From Alterisphingorhabdus sp038748365 (GTDB lineage: Bacteria > Pseudomonadota > Alphaproteobacteria > Sphingomonadales > Sphingomonadaceae): 64,000 bases of DNA. The notes beneath the pieces were generated by a model. That model saw only the letters and a list, made by a program, of their open reading frames with translations. It searched no databases and had not been told where the DNA came from. A program made the position numbers and the translations under genes. Within the stretch, counting starts at the first letter, position 1, and every line of letters begins with the position of its first letter. The stretch covers positions 1 to 64,000 of the forward strand of contig JBCDIZ010000004.1 in NCBI GenBank assembly GCA_038748365.1, in the 5' to 3' direction. Of the stretch, positions 33,519-44,925 are shown piece after piece.

Positions 33519-33540
33519 CCAATGGTCTATACGACCAATG
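33519..33540. promoter_or_regulatory. Candidate operator between porin and acs
   Basis: CCAATGGTC-TATAC-GACCAATG contains an inverted core GGTC-N5-GACC together with a direct CCAATG repeat. It lies 61 bp before the porin start and about 125 bp before acs. A LuxR-type regulator such as the nearby CrbR-like protein could bind such a dyad. I did not find the same motif before the symporter or kinase genes, so the assignment is weak. Confidence 0.35.
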
Positions 33541-33662
33541 TCGCAAATCGTGATCGCGGCTTCTCTGCTATCTGGAATCCAACGCAATGCGTGGAAATCA
33601 ATGGATGGTGGAGACGGGCGATGAATGATATTCAGGATCAAAACAACTTCAAGGAGCGGACC

Positions 33663-35615
<1,953 letters not shown>

Positions 35616-35620
35616 AGCCC

Positions 35621-36259
35621 ATGCCGCGCATCGTCATAACCGATGATCATCCGCTGTTCCGCAGTGCCTTGTCACAGGCGGTGTCGAAAGTCTGGCCGGA
35701 TGCGGATATTGTCGAGGCAGAGACAATAGCGCAGGCCCGCAGCGCGCTGGAGGATGCGGCGAGTGACCTGCTGTTGCTCGATGTCCATCTGCCCGACAGT
35801 AATGGTCTAACCGCCTTGCTTGATTTCCGACAGGATTTCCCGGCGATGCCGATCGCGATTGTCTCAGCGAGCGAGGAAGCAGGCGTTAGCAACGCAGCGC
35901 AGAGCCTTGGTGCCTGTGCCTTTATCCCTAAATCCGCGCCGCTGGAAGATATGCGCCGGGCTTTGGCGGCTGTGGAGCAGGGCGATTTCTGGTTCCCGAT
36001 TGCCACCGAAACCAGCGATGCGGATAATGATGATTTCGCCAAGCTTGCCAGCCTTACCCCGGCGCAGCGGCGTATATTGATGCTGATGAACGAAGGCCTG
36101 CTCAACAAGCAGATCGCGTTTCAGATGGATATTTCCGAAGCAACGGTGAAGGCGCATATCACCGCGATTTTCCGCAAGCTGGGCGTGATTAACCGGACCC
36201 AGGCGGTGCTGATTGCACAGAAATTGGATGTGCCACTACCGGTGACGAATATGCCCTAA
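35621..36259 (+). CDS. crbR: LuxR/NarL-family response regulator, CrbR-like
   Basis: A 212-residue regulator. The receiver domain has D8/D9, phospho-acceptor D54 (LLLLDVHLPD) and K104; the output domain is a LuxR-type HTH (LTPAQRRILMLMNEGLLNKQIAFQMDISEATVKAHI). It starts 5 bp after acs and its last 4 bases overlap the stop of the convergent sensor kinase gene. In Vibrio, Pseudomonas and others the CrbS-CrbR pair activates acs and the acetate symporter. The gene order here makes it the CrbR equivalent, a homology inference I could not test by alignment. Confidence 0.88.
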   Translation: MPRIVITDDHPLFRSALSQAVSKVWPDADIVEAETIAQARSALEDAASDLLLLDVHLPDSNGLTALLDFRQDFPAMPIAIVSASEEAGVSNAAQSLGACAFIPKSAPLEDMRRALAAVEQGDFWFPIATETSDADNDDFAKLASLTPAQRRILMLMNEGLLNKQIAFQMDISEATVKAHITAIFRKLGVINRTQAVLIAQKLDVPLPVTNMP

Positions 36260-39200
36260 TTCGCCTGCATCGCACTGCGTTGCAACATGCTGCCCAACAG
36301 GGCGCGCAGGGCCATGGGGGAGGCGGGTTTCAGTTGTCGCTCAAAGCCCATTTCCGCGCATAGCTGTTTTGTGGTTTCTGTGTCGTCTGCGGTGAGCATG
36401 ATGACCGGTGGGTTTGCATCCCAATGCGCGACCAGATGGGTATAGATCTGATCACCCGTAACGCCATCATCGAGCTGATAATCGAGGATCAGCAGATCGG
36501 GGCACGTTGGGATCTGGCCATTAATGTGCGTTGCGGTTTCCACCTGACAGCCCCATCGGCTAAGCAGCCCGGACAAGGCTTCGAGCGCATGCTCATCATT
36601 GTCGATGCACAATATCGCAGCTTGGGGAACAGCGCTTCGCGGTGTTGCAGGGCTTGTCTCGTCAGCGGCGGACTCTGCATGTGCTTCAACCGGCATGGTG
36701 ATGGAGAAACAGCTCCCTTTGCCGGGCGCGGACATCAGTTGTATCTCGCTGCCCAGCAGATCGGCCAGTCTCTGCGCCAACGCCAACCCCAGGCCAACGC
36801 CCTTCTTGCCGTCATTGTCTGGAAGCTGGCGAAACTCCTGAAAAATCAGCTCCTGATGCTCTTCAGCGATGCCGGGACCGGTATCATGAACCTGAATATC
36901 AATATGCTCACCGCGCCGCCGTGCGCCGACAATGATGCGGCCCGATTGGGTGTAGCGGATCGCATTGGAGACAAGATTCTGCAGGATGCTGACAAACATG
37001 CCCTTGTCAGTATGCAGCGCGAGCGAGCAGGATTTGACCTTGAGCGCCAAACCCTTTTGCGCCGCGCGCTCGGCAAATTGTGTCTCCAGATCCGACAATA
37101 GTTGATTGACCGGGAAGCGACTGGGTGATGGTTTGAGGCCACCGCCATCGAGCTTGGAAATATCGAGCAGGGTCCGCAGCAGATTGTCCGCCATCGATAT
37201 GCTGTGATCAATCTGCTGCACCAGCCTTTTGGCAGATGCATTGTCTGCATGGATTTCCTCTTCTAGTGCGGATGTGAAAAGCCGAGCGGCGTTCATCGGC
37301 TGCACCAGATCATGGCTGGCGGCGGCGAGGAAGCGGGTTTTGGATTGGGTCGCCTGCTCCAGCGCTGCATTGGTCTCGGTTAGCTGTTGTGTTCGCTCTG
37401 CAACTTTGGCCTCCAGCGCCTGTTCGGCACGGCGATCGGCAGTGATATCGGTATAGCTGGTGACATAGCCACCATCAGGCGCAGGGTTGCCCTGAATCCG
37501 CAATATGCGGCCATCGCCTTGCTCGCGCTCCTGAAAATGGCGGGTGCCCTGGCGCATAAAGTCGAGGCGCTTTTCAATCTGGCGCGTTATCTCCGCTTCA
37601 TTCATGCCAATCTGTTCAAGGTTGAAGCGGATCAGCACCGCAATGGGTTGGCCAATCACAGCAATATCGTTTGGCAAGTCGAACATTTCCACATAGCGCT
37701 CATTCCATGCCACCAGCCGCATATCGCGGTCCACCAGCGCGACGCCTTGATCAATATTCTCAATCGCAATCTGCAACAGGTCGCCGCTGAACTTAAGTTT
37801 TTGCGATGTCTCGCCAAGCAGGGCGAGCACCTCTTCGGGCGGTATGGGCTCGCCATCGCGCACCGATTGCATAAAGGTGGCGGCCGAGGCTGAACCCAAC
37901 ACGCCGGCAATCTGTCGTTCGGCAGCGCGGATTAGCGGCCCATCGGCAGGATCACGATCGGCATAGAACAGGCCATTAGCGTCGCGCATCGCCGAGAGCA
38001 CATCATGGGTGCGTTGCGGGCCGATAAACTGGCGCAGCAACAGTCGGATATCGGCCACACGAAGCTGTGATTGGGTGGTGAGCGCTTCGGGTATCTCCAG
38101 CCCGGTGGCAAAGGCAGCGGCCTGAGCGCGGTCTACCACGGTATCGCGCGCCAACAAGGACACAGTGATATAAAGCGCGATGTTCAAACCCGTGGCGAGG
38201 ACTACCCCTGACACCAGCGGATCAGGGTGGATGACGAAGGCAGGAATACCGCCATTGAGCGAGGGCAGAAGCAGCAGTACCAGCCATCCGCCAAAGCCTG
38301 CTGCCAGCCCCGCCAACATCCCCTGCCGCTTACCGCCACGCCAGACTAGCCCGCCGACCAGTCCGGGCACAAATTGTGTCACCAGTGCGAAGGAAAGTGT
38401 GCCCAGGCTGGCGAGCAATGCGCCTTCCTGCACCACCAGATAATAGCCATAGGCTAGAGTCAACAAGCCGACCATGATAATGCGCCGCAACGGCTGCACC
38501 AGCGTGGCAATGCGGCTGGCGCGGCGGTTGCTGTCGGCGACCGAGCGTAGCATGACTGGTAGCACCAGATCATTGGCGATCATTCCAGACAGCGCTACGG
38601 TGGAGACGATAATCATCCCTGTTGCTGCGGAGATACCGCCAAGGAAAACGAACAAAGCCATCGCATCGGCGCCTACGGCCAGCGGCAACGTCATCATGAT
38701 CATATCCGGTGCGGCCATGGCATTAGGGAGCAAGGTCAGCCCCGCCATGGTCACGGGAATGACCGCCAGACTGATCAGCAGCAGATAGGCCGGGAAAACC
38801 CAGCGCATCGGCTGTTGCGAGGCCTTATTGGGAGCTTCAACAATCGTCATATGGAACTGACGCGGCAGGCACAAAGCAGCCGATGCAGCGATGATGGTGA
38901 GCACGGCAAAACGCGCATCGATCTGATTCAGGGTGAAGATGCTATCAAAAGCGGTTGTCGTAGATGCGGTGGTGCTATCTTCACCTGCTGTCAGCAACAA
39001 CCATAAAGCAAAAGCCGCCATAGCCACCAGAGCAAGCAGTTTGACGACTGATTCAATCGCTATGGCAGTCACTAGGCCGCGATTCTGATCGCTAATATGC
39101 GCACGGCGGGTGCCGAATAATATGGCGAACAGCGCCATGGTAATGGTGACCGCAAAGACCAGACTGTCGGTGCTGAGCAGCTGCGGCCCCAGTGCGGTCA

Positions 39201-39618
39201 TTGCGTCACCAACCGATTTCAACTGCAGCGCCATATAAGGCAGCGCGCCAATGGCGGCGATCAGCGTTACCGTTGCTGCAACAACCGGGCTCTTACCATA
39301 GCGCGCAGCGAGAAAGTCGGCGATGGAGGTGCTGTGCTGCGCCTTGGCGACGCGCAGCGTCTGCCGCAACAGGCCATAGCCCAAGGTGAACAACAGGATC
39401 GGGCCGAGATAGATCGGCAGAAACTGCCAACCGGAAACGGCGGCGGAACCGACCGCGCCAAAAAAGGTCCAGCTGGTGCAATAGACGCCAATGGCAAGCG
39501 CATGCATATAGGCGATGCCGCGTGTCGTTTCTGTGGCGTTGCGATCTTCGCGATGCGCCACCCAGAAGAGCAGGGCGACATAGATCGCCGTTAGCAGCAG
39601 CGCGATCACCAGGATCAT
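36256..39618 (-). CDS. crbS: Hybrid sensor kinase with SSS transporter domain, CrbS-like
   Basis: A 1120-residue membrane kinase. Residues 1-500 are a sodium/solute-symporter domain of about 13 helices, followed by a STAC-like linker (VADIRLLLRQFIGPQRTHDVL), a PAS domain (DQGVALVDRDMRLVAWNERY), a coiled coil, HisKA with AAASHDLVQPMNA (phospho-His), HATPase_c with GVGLGLALAQ, and a C-terminal receiver with LLILDYQLDD. This is the CrbS/CbrA arrangement, in which the symporter domain may sense or carry acetate-like ligands. It is convergent with the CrbR-like gene rather than in its operon, and upstream of it a terminator separates the symporter operon. Confidence 0.92.
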   Translation of the reverse strand: MILVIALLLTAIYVALLFWVAHREDRNATETTRGIAYMHALAIGVYCTSWTFFGAVGSAAVSGWQFLPIYLGPILLFTLGYGLLRQTLRVAKAQHSTSIADFLAARYGKSPVVAATVTLIAAIGALPYMALQLKSVGDAMTALGPQLLSTDSLVFAVTITMALFAILFGTRRAHISDQNRGLVTAIAIESVVKLLALVAMAAFALWLLLTAGEDSTTASTTTAFDSIFTLNQIDARFAVLTIIAASAALCLPRQFHMTIVEAPNKASQQPMRWVFPAYLLLISLAVIPVTMAGLTLLPNAMAAPDMIMMTLPLAVGADAMALFVFLGGISAATGMIIVSTVALSGMIANDLVLPVMLRSVADSNRRASRIATLVQPLRRIIMVGLLTLAYGYYLVVQEGALLASLGTLSFALVTQFVPGLVGGLVWRGGKRQGMLAGLAAGFGGWLVLLLLPSLNGGIPAFVIHPDPLVSGVVLATGLNIALYITVSLLARDTVVDRAQAAAFATGLEIPEALTTQSQLRVADIRLLLRQFIGPQRTHDVLSAMRDANGLFYADRDPADGPLIRAAERQIAGVLGSASAATFMQSVRDGEPIPPEEVLALLGETSQKLKFSGDLLQIAIENIDQGVALVDRDMRLVAWNERYVEMFDLPNDIAVIGQPIAVLIRFNLEQIGMNEAEITRQIEKRLDFMRQGTRHFQEREQGDGRILRIQGNPAPDGGYVTSYTDITADRRAEQALEAKVAERTQQLTETNAALEQATQSKTRFLAAASHDLVQPMNAARLFTSALEEEIHADNASAKRLVQQIDHSISMADNLLRTLLDISKLDGGGLKPSPSRFPVNQLLSDLETQFAERAAQKGLALKVKSCSLALHTDKGMFVSILQNLVSNAIRYTQSGRIIVGARRRGEHIDIQVHDTGPGIAEEHQELIFQEFRQLPDNDGKKGVGLGLALAQRLADLLGSEIQLMSAPGKGSCFSITMPVEAHAESAADETSPATPRSAVPQAAILCIDNDEHALEALSGLLSRWGCQVETATHINGQIPTCPDLLILDYQLDDGVTGDQIYTHLVAHWDANPPVIMLTADDTETTKQLCAEMGFERQLKPASPMALRALLGSMLQRSAMQAN

Positions 39619-39717
39619 GCCATCTATCCTTCCCAGCTCCTATCCCTTACCGGCCCGCGCTTCTTGGGATTGGCGCTGGTGCCAGCAATGGCTGTGAGCC
39701 TAGTCTTTCTGCGGCAT

Positions 39718-39748
39718 AAAGAAAAGGGGCACCCGAAGATGCCCCTTT
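39718..39748 (-). terminator. Terminator of the acetate symporter operon
   Basis: Read on the minus strand, AAAGGGGCA and TGCCCCTTTT pair around an 8-base loop and continue into TTTTCTTTAT. It follows the symporter gene that ends at 39789 and precedes the kinase promoter. Confidence 0.85.
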
Positions 39749-39788
39749 CCTCCTGCGACCCCGGTAAGACCGGGAAGCTGATATCTAC

Positions 39789-41567
39789 TTAATGTGCATG
39801 GGCGTCTCCTGCACCGCGTGGCACTCTGATCGAGTCCACCAACTGGCGGATTTCGATCGGCGGCGATGTCGTGATCTTCGAGACGATTATCGCTACGCCG
39901 AAGTTGATCAGCATACCGATGACGCCGATGCCTTCAGGCGAGATGCCGAACAACCAGTTTGCGGCGACATTCGCATCAGGCGACACCACGAACTTGAAGT
40001 AGACGATATAGCCAAAGGTGAAGACCAGACCGCTGATCATACCGGCAATCGCGCCTTCCTTGTTCATGAACTTCCAGAAGATGCCCATGAAGATCGCCGG
40101 GAACAGCGAGGCTGCTGCCAGACCAAAGGCAAAGGCCACGACCTGCGCCACCCATCCTGGTGGATAGATGCCGAGATAACCGGCGACCAATATCGCCGCC
40201 GTCGCCGCGACACGCGCGGCCAGCAGCTCGCCCTTCTCGCTGATTTGCGGCGCAAAGGTCGATTTGAGCAGGTCATGGCTGATCGATGACGAGATCACCA
40301 GCAACAGGCCCGCAGCCGTTGACAGCGCCGCCGCCAGACCGCCAGCGGCGACCAGCGCCACCACCCAGCCGGGCAGATCGGCAATCTCCGGATTGGCCAG
40401 CACCATGATATCGCGGTCAACATAGACCTCATTGGTGCTCTCGGCATTGCTGGCATTGGACACCAACCGTTCGCCATTGGCACCGGTCTCGCCGGTAAAT
40501 TCGGGCTTGCCTTCAAACGCATTGCCGGAGCTATAAGTCATCACCCCGTCGCCATTTTTGTCCTGCCAGGCGATCAGGCTATTGGCCTCCCAATTGCGGA
40601 ACCATTCGGCGCTTTCGCTATATTCAACATTGTTGACCGTATCGACAAAGTTCAGCCGGGCAAAGGCACCCACAGCCGGCGCCGTGGTGTAGAGCAGGGC
40701 GATGAACACTAGTGCCCAGCCTGCAGATTTGCGTGCATCCGATGCCTTGGGCACGGTGAAGAAGCGCACGATCACATGCGGTAGACCTGCGGTGCCGACC
40801 ATCAGCGCCATGGTGATGCAGAATATGTCGATGGTCGATTTCGACCCCTCAGTATAGGCCCCGAATCCCAAGTCCTGTAAGACCAAGTCGAGCTTTTGCA
40901 GCACATACATCCCCGAGCCATCATTGACTTGGCTGCCCAGACCGATTTGCGGGATCGGGTTACCGGTGATCAGGAAGCTGATGAAAAAGGCCGGAACCAT
41001 ATAGGCGAAGATCAGCACACAGAATTGCGCCACTTGGGTATAGGTGATGCCCTTCATGCCGCCGAGAACCGCATAGATGAATACGATACCCATGCCGATG
41101 ATAACGCCCATAGTGATGTCAACATCGAGGAAGCGCGAGAACACAATCCCGACACCGCGCATCTGGCCAGCAATATAGGTGAAGCTGATCATGATCAGGC
41201 AGATCACCGCGACTACACGTGCCACCTTGGAATAGTAACGCGTGCCGATAAAATCGGGCACGGTAAACTGCCCGAATTTGCGCAAATAGGGCGCAAGTAA
41301 CAACGCCAGCATGACATAACCGCCGGTCCAGCCCATCAGATAGACCGAGCCGTCATAGCCAAGAAAGGCGATCAAGCCAGCCATGGAAATGAAGCTTGCT
41401 GCGCTCATCCAGTCAGCTGCGGTGGCCATGCCATTGACCACCGGATTGACGCCGCCACCGGCAACATAAAACTCTTTGGTTGATCCGGCGCGGCTCCACA
41501 CGGCGATGCCGATATAGATCGCGAAAGAGACGCCGACAAAGATGTAGATTAGCGTTTGGGTGTCCAT
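39789..41567 (-). CDS. actP: Sodium/solute symporter, ActP-type (VC_2705-like)
   Basis: A 592-residue SSS-family permease with about 13 helices. GGVNPVVNGMATAADWMSAASFISMAG and the GLAAALSTAAGLLLVISSSISHDLL core identify an acetate-type symporter. A roughly 90-residue polar insert (about residues 315-405) lies between two helices, as in the VC_2705 group. The start at 41567 has GAGGGAGG 5 bases before it. It is 11 bp behind the DUF4212 gene, its usual small partner. It probably brings in acetate for acs. Confidence 0.92.
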   Translation of the reverse strand: MDTQTLIYIFVGVSFAIYIGIAVWSRAGSTKEFYVAGGGVNPVVNGMATAADWMSAASFISMAGLIAFLGYDGSVYLMGWTGGYVMLALLLAPYLRKFGQFTVPDFIGTRYYSKVARVVAVICLIMISFTYIAGQMRGVGIVFSRFLDVDITMGVIIGMGIVFIYAVLGGMKGITYTQVAQFCVLIFAYMVPAFFISFLITGNPIPQIGLGSQVNDGSGMYVLQKLDLVLQDLGFGAYTEGSKSTIDIFCITMALMVGTAGLPHVIVRFFTVPKASDARKSAGWALVFIALLYTTAPAVGAFARLNFVDTVNNVEYSESAEWFRNWEANSLIAWQDKNGDGVMTYSSGNAFEGKPEFTGETGANGERLVSNASNAESTNEVYVDRDIMVLANPEIADLPGWVVALVAAGGLAAALSTAAGLLLVISSSISHDLLKSTFAPQISEKGELLAARVAATAAILVAGYLGIYPPGWVAQVVAFAFGLAAASLFPAIFMGIFWKFMNKEGAIAGMISGLVFTFGYIVYFKFVVSPDANVAANWLFGISPEGIGVIGMLINFGVAIIVSKITTSPPIEIRQLVDSIRVPRGAGDAHAH

Positions 41568-41578
41568 CTCAGCCTCCC

Positions 41579-41851
41579 TCAATCGTCCAGATCATATTTG
41601 CGTTCGATCTGCTTCATCCGGACGGTGTAGAAGAAGATCAGGGCGATAAAGACATAGATCGCCCCCTGTTGCGCAAACCAGAAACCGAGCGGATATCCGC
41701 CCAGCGCGAACTGATCGAGAAACGGCCGGAACAATATTCCTGCGCCGAAAGAGACGAGGAACCATATCACCATCAGAGTGACCAGCAGGCGGATATTCTC
41801 CTTCCAATAGGCCTGTTCCGCCTCTGTGGTTTCACTTTCATTGTCAGACAT
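41579..41851 (-). CDS. DUF4212 small subunit of sodium/solute symporter
   Basis: A 90-residue membrane protein: an acidic N-terminus, AYWKENIRLLVTLMVIWFLVSFGAG and a second helix around YVFIALIFFYTVRMKQIER. This is the DUF4212 family, regularly encoded directly before SSS symporters of this type. GGGGAGG precedes the ATG at 41851. The frame is open upstream but without a ribosome site. Confidence 0.92.
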   Translation of the reverse strand: MSDNESETTEAEQAYWKENIRLLVTLMVIWFLVSFGAGILFRPFLDQFALGGYPLGFWFAQQGAIYVFIALIFFYTVRMKQIERKYDLDD

Positions 41852-42009
41852 AGAACCTCCCCTTCTCGTGTCTTGATCAGGGCGGTTTCCCCTGACTCTG
41901 CCCAAGGCTAAAGCAGGAGGCGGATTTTGATAGCGCGACTTTGGTATTAGAGCGAGTGGCAGAAATCGTCAGGTTCTTTTGGTGCCTGGTTTTTAGCATG
42001 GTCTGCTAT

Positions 42010-42166
42010 CTCGTCGGCCCCGCGTAGGCGGGGCCAGGGCTTCCTTTTTTGGCTCACGCAAAGACGCGAAGGCGCAAAGAGGGTTCCGATTTGCACCGTC
42101 TCTTCGTGTCTTTGCGTCTTAGCGTGAGAAAAATAGCCTTAGCCCCGCGTGCGCGGGGCTGACGAG
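42010..42166. repeat. Long palindromic element B (MITE-like)
   Basis: 157 bp with terminal inverted repeats CTCGTC-G-GCCCCGCG and CGCGGGGC-T-GACGAG. Inner arms of the ACGCAAAGACGCGAAGGCGC type pair with GTCTCTTCGTGTCTTTGCGT. It shares ends and inner-arm sequence with element A at 17810. No coding capacity is evident. Confidence 0.8.
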
Positions 42167-42197
42167 ATGGGTTGGTCTAGCTTGCCAGCTATACTTA

Positions 42198-42342
42198 GCC
42201 CCTCCCCTTCAGGGGAGGGGGTCGGGGTAGGGGCGTTCCTCAGGTGCAGCGCAAGTGGTGATTCCCCACCCCGCTGCGAATAACCCCTTCGCTAACGCTC
42301 AGGACTAAGTCTCGCTGCCCCTCCCCTGAAGGAGGAGGGGGA
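42198..42342. repeat. GC-rich intergenic inverted repeat (R3)
   Basis: CCCCTCCCCTTCAGGGGAGG at the left and CCCCTCCCCTGAAGGAGGAGGG at the right are hairpins that also match each other. The centre contains AGGTGCAGCGCAAGTGG, similar to CACAGCGCAAGTGGAA in R1, which ties the two elements together. Confidence 0.72.
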
Positions 42343-42349
42343 GAAACAA

Positions 42350-43057
42350 TTACAGCGGACACAACACATCACCCAGTGTAAGCGAAGGCGCATCCTTGCG
42401 CGCCAATTGTGCCAGGAACAGCTCAGCACAGGCAATGGCATCGGTCAGCCCATCATGCGCGTGATACCAGGGCAGGCCATATTGCGCCCGCAGCTTGCCG
42501 AGACGAAGCCCGTCGGCGGCGCGGACCTTCGGGAACCAGTGTTCTTCCAGATGCCTGGTACAGATAAAGCGCCCCAGAAACGGTACGCCAAATTGCCGCT
42601 GGCAGGTAGTGTTGAGAAATTTTGCCTCTATCTGCGCGAAATGCGCCAGCACCACCGCGCCGCTCAGCGCTTCCAGCAATTCGGCAAGCACCTCGACTTC
42701 CGGCGCGCCTTCAGCAGCGGCACTGTCGGTAATCTGGTGGATGGTCACTGCCTTTGCTTCGAGGCCCTTGGTGACATGGATACGCCGTTTGCGCGCGCCC
42801 GAGAGGGAGATACCACCGCTGCTCAGCGTCACCCAGCCGGCCTCTAGCAGCGCCGCATCCTCGGCCAGCCCATCGCTCTCGAAATCCAGCGCGACAATCG
42901 GCACATCGTCCAAGGGCGTATCCGGCGTGAGCTGGGGCATGGCATAATAGCCTTGCATCGCTGTGCCCTGTGCCTCAGCCGCCGCCTTTTTCCATTGCCG
43001 CTGCCATATGGGCTCGGCCAGCCAGCCGGGCAGCCCCAAAGACCCGGCGAGGCTCAA
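42350..43057 (-). CDS. DEDD-family 3'-5' exonuclease (DnaQ-like)
   Basis: A 235-residue exonuclease-fold protein. Motif I is ALDFESDGL (the D-x-E pair), motif II HFAQIEAKF, where Glu stands in place of the usual Asp, and motif III HDGLTDAIACAELF (His and Asp). An N-terminal extension of about 50 residues precedes the domain. The first codon is TTG, overlapping the stop of the DUF294 gene by 4 bp (TTGA), so the two are translationally coupled. This DUF294-plus-exonuclease pair travels with CrbSR-controlled acetate genes in other proteobacteria; its substrate in this role is not known to me. Confidence 0.85.
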   Translation of the reverse strand: MSLAGSLGLPGWLAEPIWQRQWKKAAAEAQGTAMQGYYAMPQLTPDTPLDDVPIVALDFESDGLAEDAALLEAGWVTLSSGGISLSGARKRRIHVTKGLEAKAVTIHQITDSAAAEGAPEVEVLAELLEALSGAVVLAHFAQIEAKFLNTTCQRQFGVPFLGRFICTRHLEEHWFPKVRAADGLRLGKLRAQYGLPWYHAHDGLTDAIACAELFLAQLARKDAPSLTLGDVLCPL

Positions 43058-44925
43058 CTAATACCCCCGGCATGGCGACGGCTGATATTCTCAAGATGGG
43101 TTTTGATAAGGCGGAAAGCGTCTTTCAGATGCTCGCGCTCAAAGCTGGAGAGCGTTTCAGGATTGAGATTGTTGGTCGGCGCCTTGCCCGCCTTGATTTG
43201 CCGCGCCTGGTGACGAAAGCGGGTTTCACGGACAAACTCAAAACAATCAGCAAGATCGGCGCTGCCTTCAGTGCTAATCTGGTCAGTATCGCGCGCCGCA
43301 CCCAGCCGGTTGATAGTCGAGACTGGACTCAACCCCGCTGCCAGCGCATGCACCCGGCCGATATCGACCAAAGGTGCAATCGCCTGATGCTTCAGATCGA
43401 GCGCATTGCCTTCCTGTTCATCATGTTCGAGCAGGAAATTGCGGAAAAACCCTAAAGGAATACGCGTAGTCGCGGCAGCGCGGGCGATGAAAGAGACGAA
43501 TATCCGATTCGCCTTGCTCCAGTCCAGCACCTGGTCGCGCAATGTGTCAACCAGCTTTGCGTCGCCGGAAACACAGCGCATATCGAAGAATATCGTGGTG
43601 TTGAGCACATTGTCTGGGTCGGGTGTTTCAATCCATTGCCGATAGCGCGCCAGCCAGTTTTTCAATGGTTGGCGCCATTTGTCATTGGTCGCCATGATAT
43701 CGCCGGGGCAATAGACATAGCCCGCACTGTTCAGTCCGTCGCACAACCGTTGCGCCAATGCTGCGAAATATTCGCCATGCTGCGCTTCGTCATAGCTGTC
43801 GTCGAGGATGAACCCATTGTCCTGATCCGATCCGCCCGCCTGTTCCGAGCGCGCCAGCGAGCCGAACACCACCAGTGCATAGGGAATGGGCGGCGGGCCA
43901 AGCGCTGCCTCGGCCAGCTCAATGAGCCGCTTATGCGCCGCCTCACCAATCGCCGAGACAAAGCGCGCAATATGGTCGGCATCGACACCACTATCGACCA
44001 GATGGACAATCACCTGTGTCAGTTTCTTCGCAGCCTGCGCCACGGCAGCGGGATCAGCGGCGGCGTTAATCTCGGACACCACGTGCAGCGCGTTCATACC
44101 CAGCCGTGTGAGCAGATCATTTGCGCTCAAAACCCCGATAATGCTGCCCGCATCATCAGTCACAGGCAGATGATGAATATCATATCGTGACATGATCAGC
44201 TTGGCCGACAATGCTTGCTCCGCGCCGCTAATCGTCATCGGATCGAGCGTCATGATTTCGCTCACCGGAAGATCATAAGCAAGCTGCTTGGCCACCACCC
44301 GGCGGCGCAGATCTTTGTCAGTGATAATCCCCACCAGCTTGCCATCATCGCAGATCGGCAAGGTCGAGACATTCTGCTCCAGCATGATCGCGGCGCAATC
44401 GGCAATGCTCATCGCCGGGCTCCCGGTTGCGACCTCCGTGCGTCGCAACAGGCTGCGCACGGGCACACCCAGCATCGGCTGGCTTGTCTTGCCCTCATTG
44501 TCGGATCGCAACGCCTCTACCGCTTTGCGCAACCGTTGGGTTTCATCGCTATGGAAGAAATCCTGTACGACTTGATGGCGGCTATGCAGCGCCAGAAAAT
44601 CGCCCGCATCAAGCTGATAAACCAGCGTGTCCTCCAATGCGACCACCTGATTACGCGTCCGGTCCCCGCGCAGCAGTGAAGGATAGCCAAAACACTGCCC
44701 TTCGCCGAGGCGATGGTTCAACTCGGTTCCGCCAATCCGCAACTCAACGGCACCCGAGCGAATGATGCTGAAATGCTGATTGGGCGCATCAGCTTCAACA
44801 ATGGTGCTGCCACTGCGAAAATAGCGGATATGAATCTTGGTTGAGAGCTGCGACAGAATCGCTCCGTCAAGCCCGCCAAAAGGCGAAAACTGCGCCAGAA
44901 AAGACCGGACTTCCTCAACTTCCAT
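43054..44925 (-). CDS. cNMP-binding/CBS/DUF294 putative nucleotidyltransferase
   Basis: A 623-residue multidomain regulator. Residues 1-130 form a cyclic-nucleotide-binding-like beta-roll. Two CBS repeats follow (CAAIMLEQNVSTLPICDDGKL and the LIMSRYDIHHLPVTDDAG region). Then comes a GlnD-like nucleotidyltransferase domain with GSLARSEQAGGSDQDNG holding the catalytic G-S-x9-D-x-D pattern, and a DUF294 C-terminal domain. A role in adenylylating or uridylylating a target in response to nucleotide level is plausible. It is coupled to the exonuclease gene. No phosphoryl-transfer partner is identified. Confidence 0.9.
   Translation of the reverse strand: MEVEEVRSFLAQFSPFGGLDGAILSQLSTKIHIRYFRSGSTIVEADAPNQHFSIIRSGAVELRIGGTELNHRLGEGQCFGYPSLLRGDRTRNQVVALEDTLVYQLDAGDFLALHSRHQVVQDFFHSDETQRLRKAVEALRSDNEGKTSQPMLGVPVRSLLRRTEVATGSPAMSIADCAAIMLEQNVSTLPICDDGKLVGIITDKDLRRRVVAKQLAYDLPVSEIMTLDPMTISGAEQALSAKLIMSRYDIHHLPVTDDAGSIIGVLSANDLLTRLGMNALHVVSEINAAADPAAVAQAAKKLTQVIVHLVDSGVDADHIARFVSAIGEAAHKRLIELAEAALGPPPIPYALVVFGSLARSEQAGGSDQDNGFILDDSYDEAQHGEYFAALAQRLCDGLNSAGYVYCPGDIMATNDKWRQPLKNWLARYRQWIETPDPDNVLNTTIFFDMRCVSGDAKLVDTLRDQVLDWSKANRIFVSFIARAAATTRIPLGFFRNFLLEHDEQEGNALDLKHQAIAPLVDIGRVHALAAGLSPVSTINRLGAARDTDQISTEGSADLADCFEFVRETRFRHQARQIKAGKAPTNNLNPETLSSFEREHLKDAFRLIKTHLENISRRHAGGIS

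Larger units (their letters stand above)
41852..42349. other. 498-bp gap filled by two palindromic elements
   Basis: No gene is seen. The gap holds the symporter operon promoter (near 41860-41960), palindromic element B (42010-42166) and GC-rich repeat R3 (42198-42342), which sits just behind the exonuclease stop and probably ends that transcript. Confidence 0.6.
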
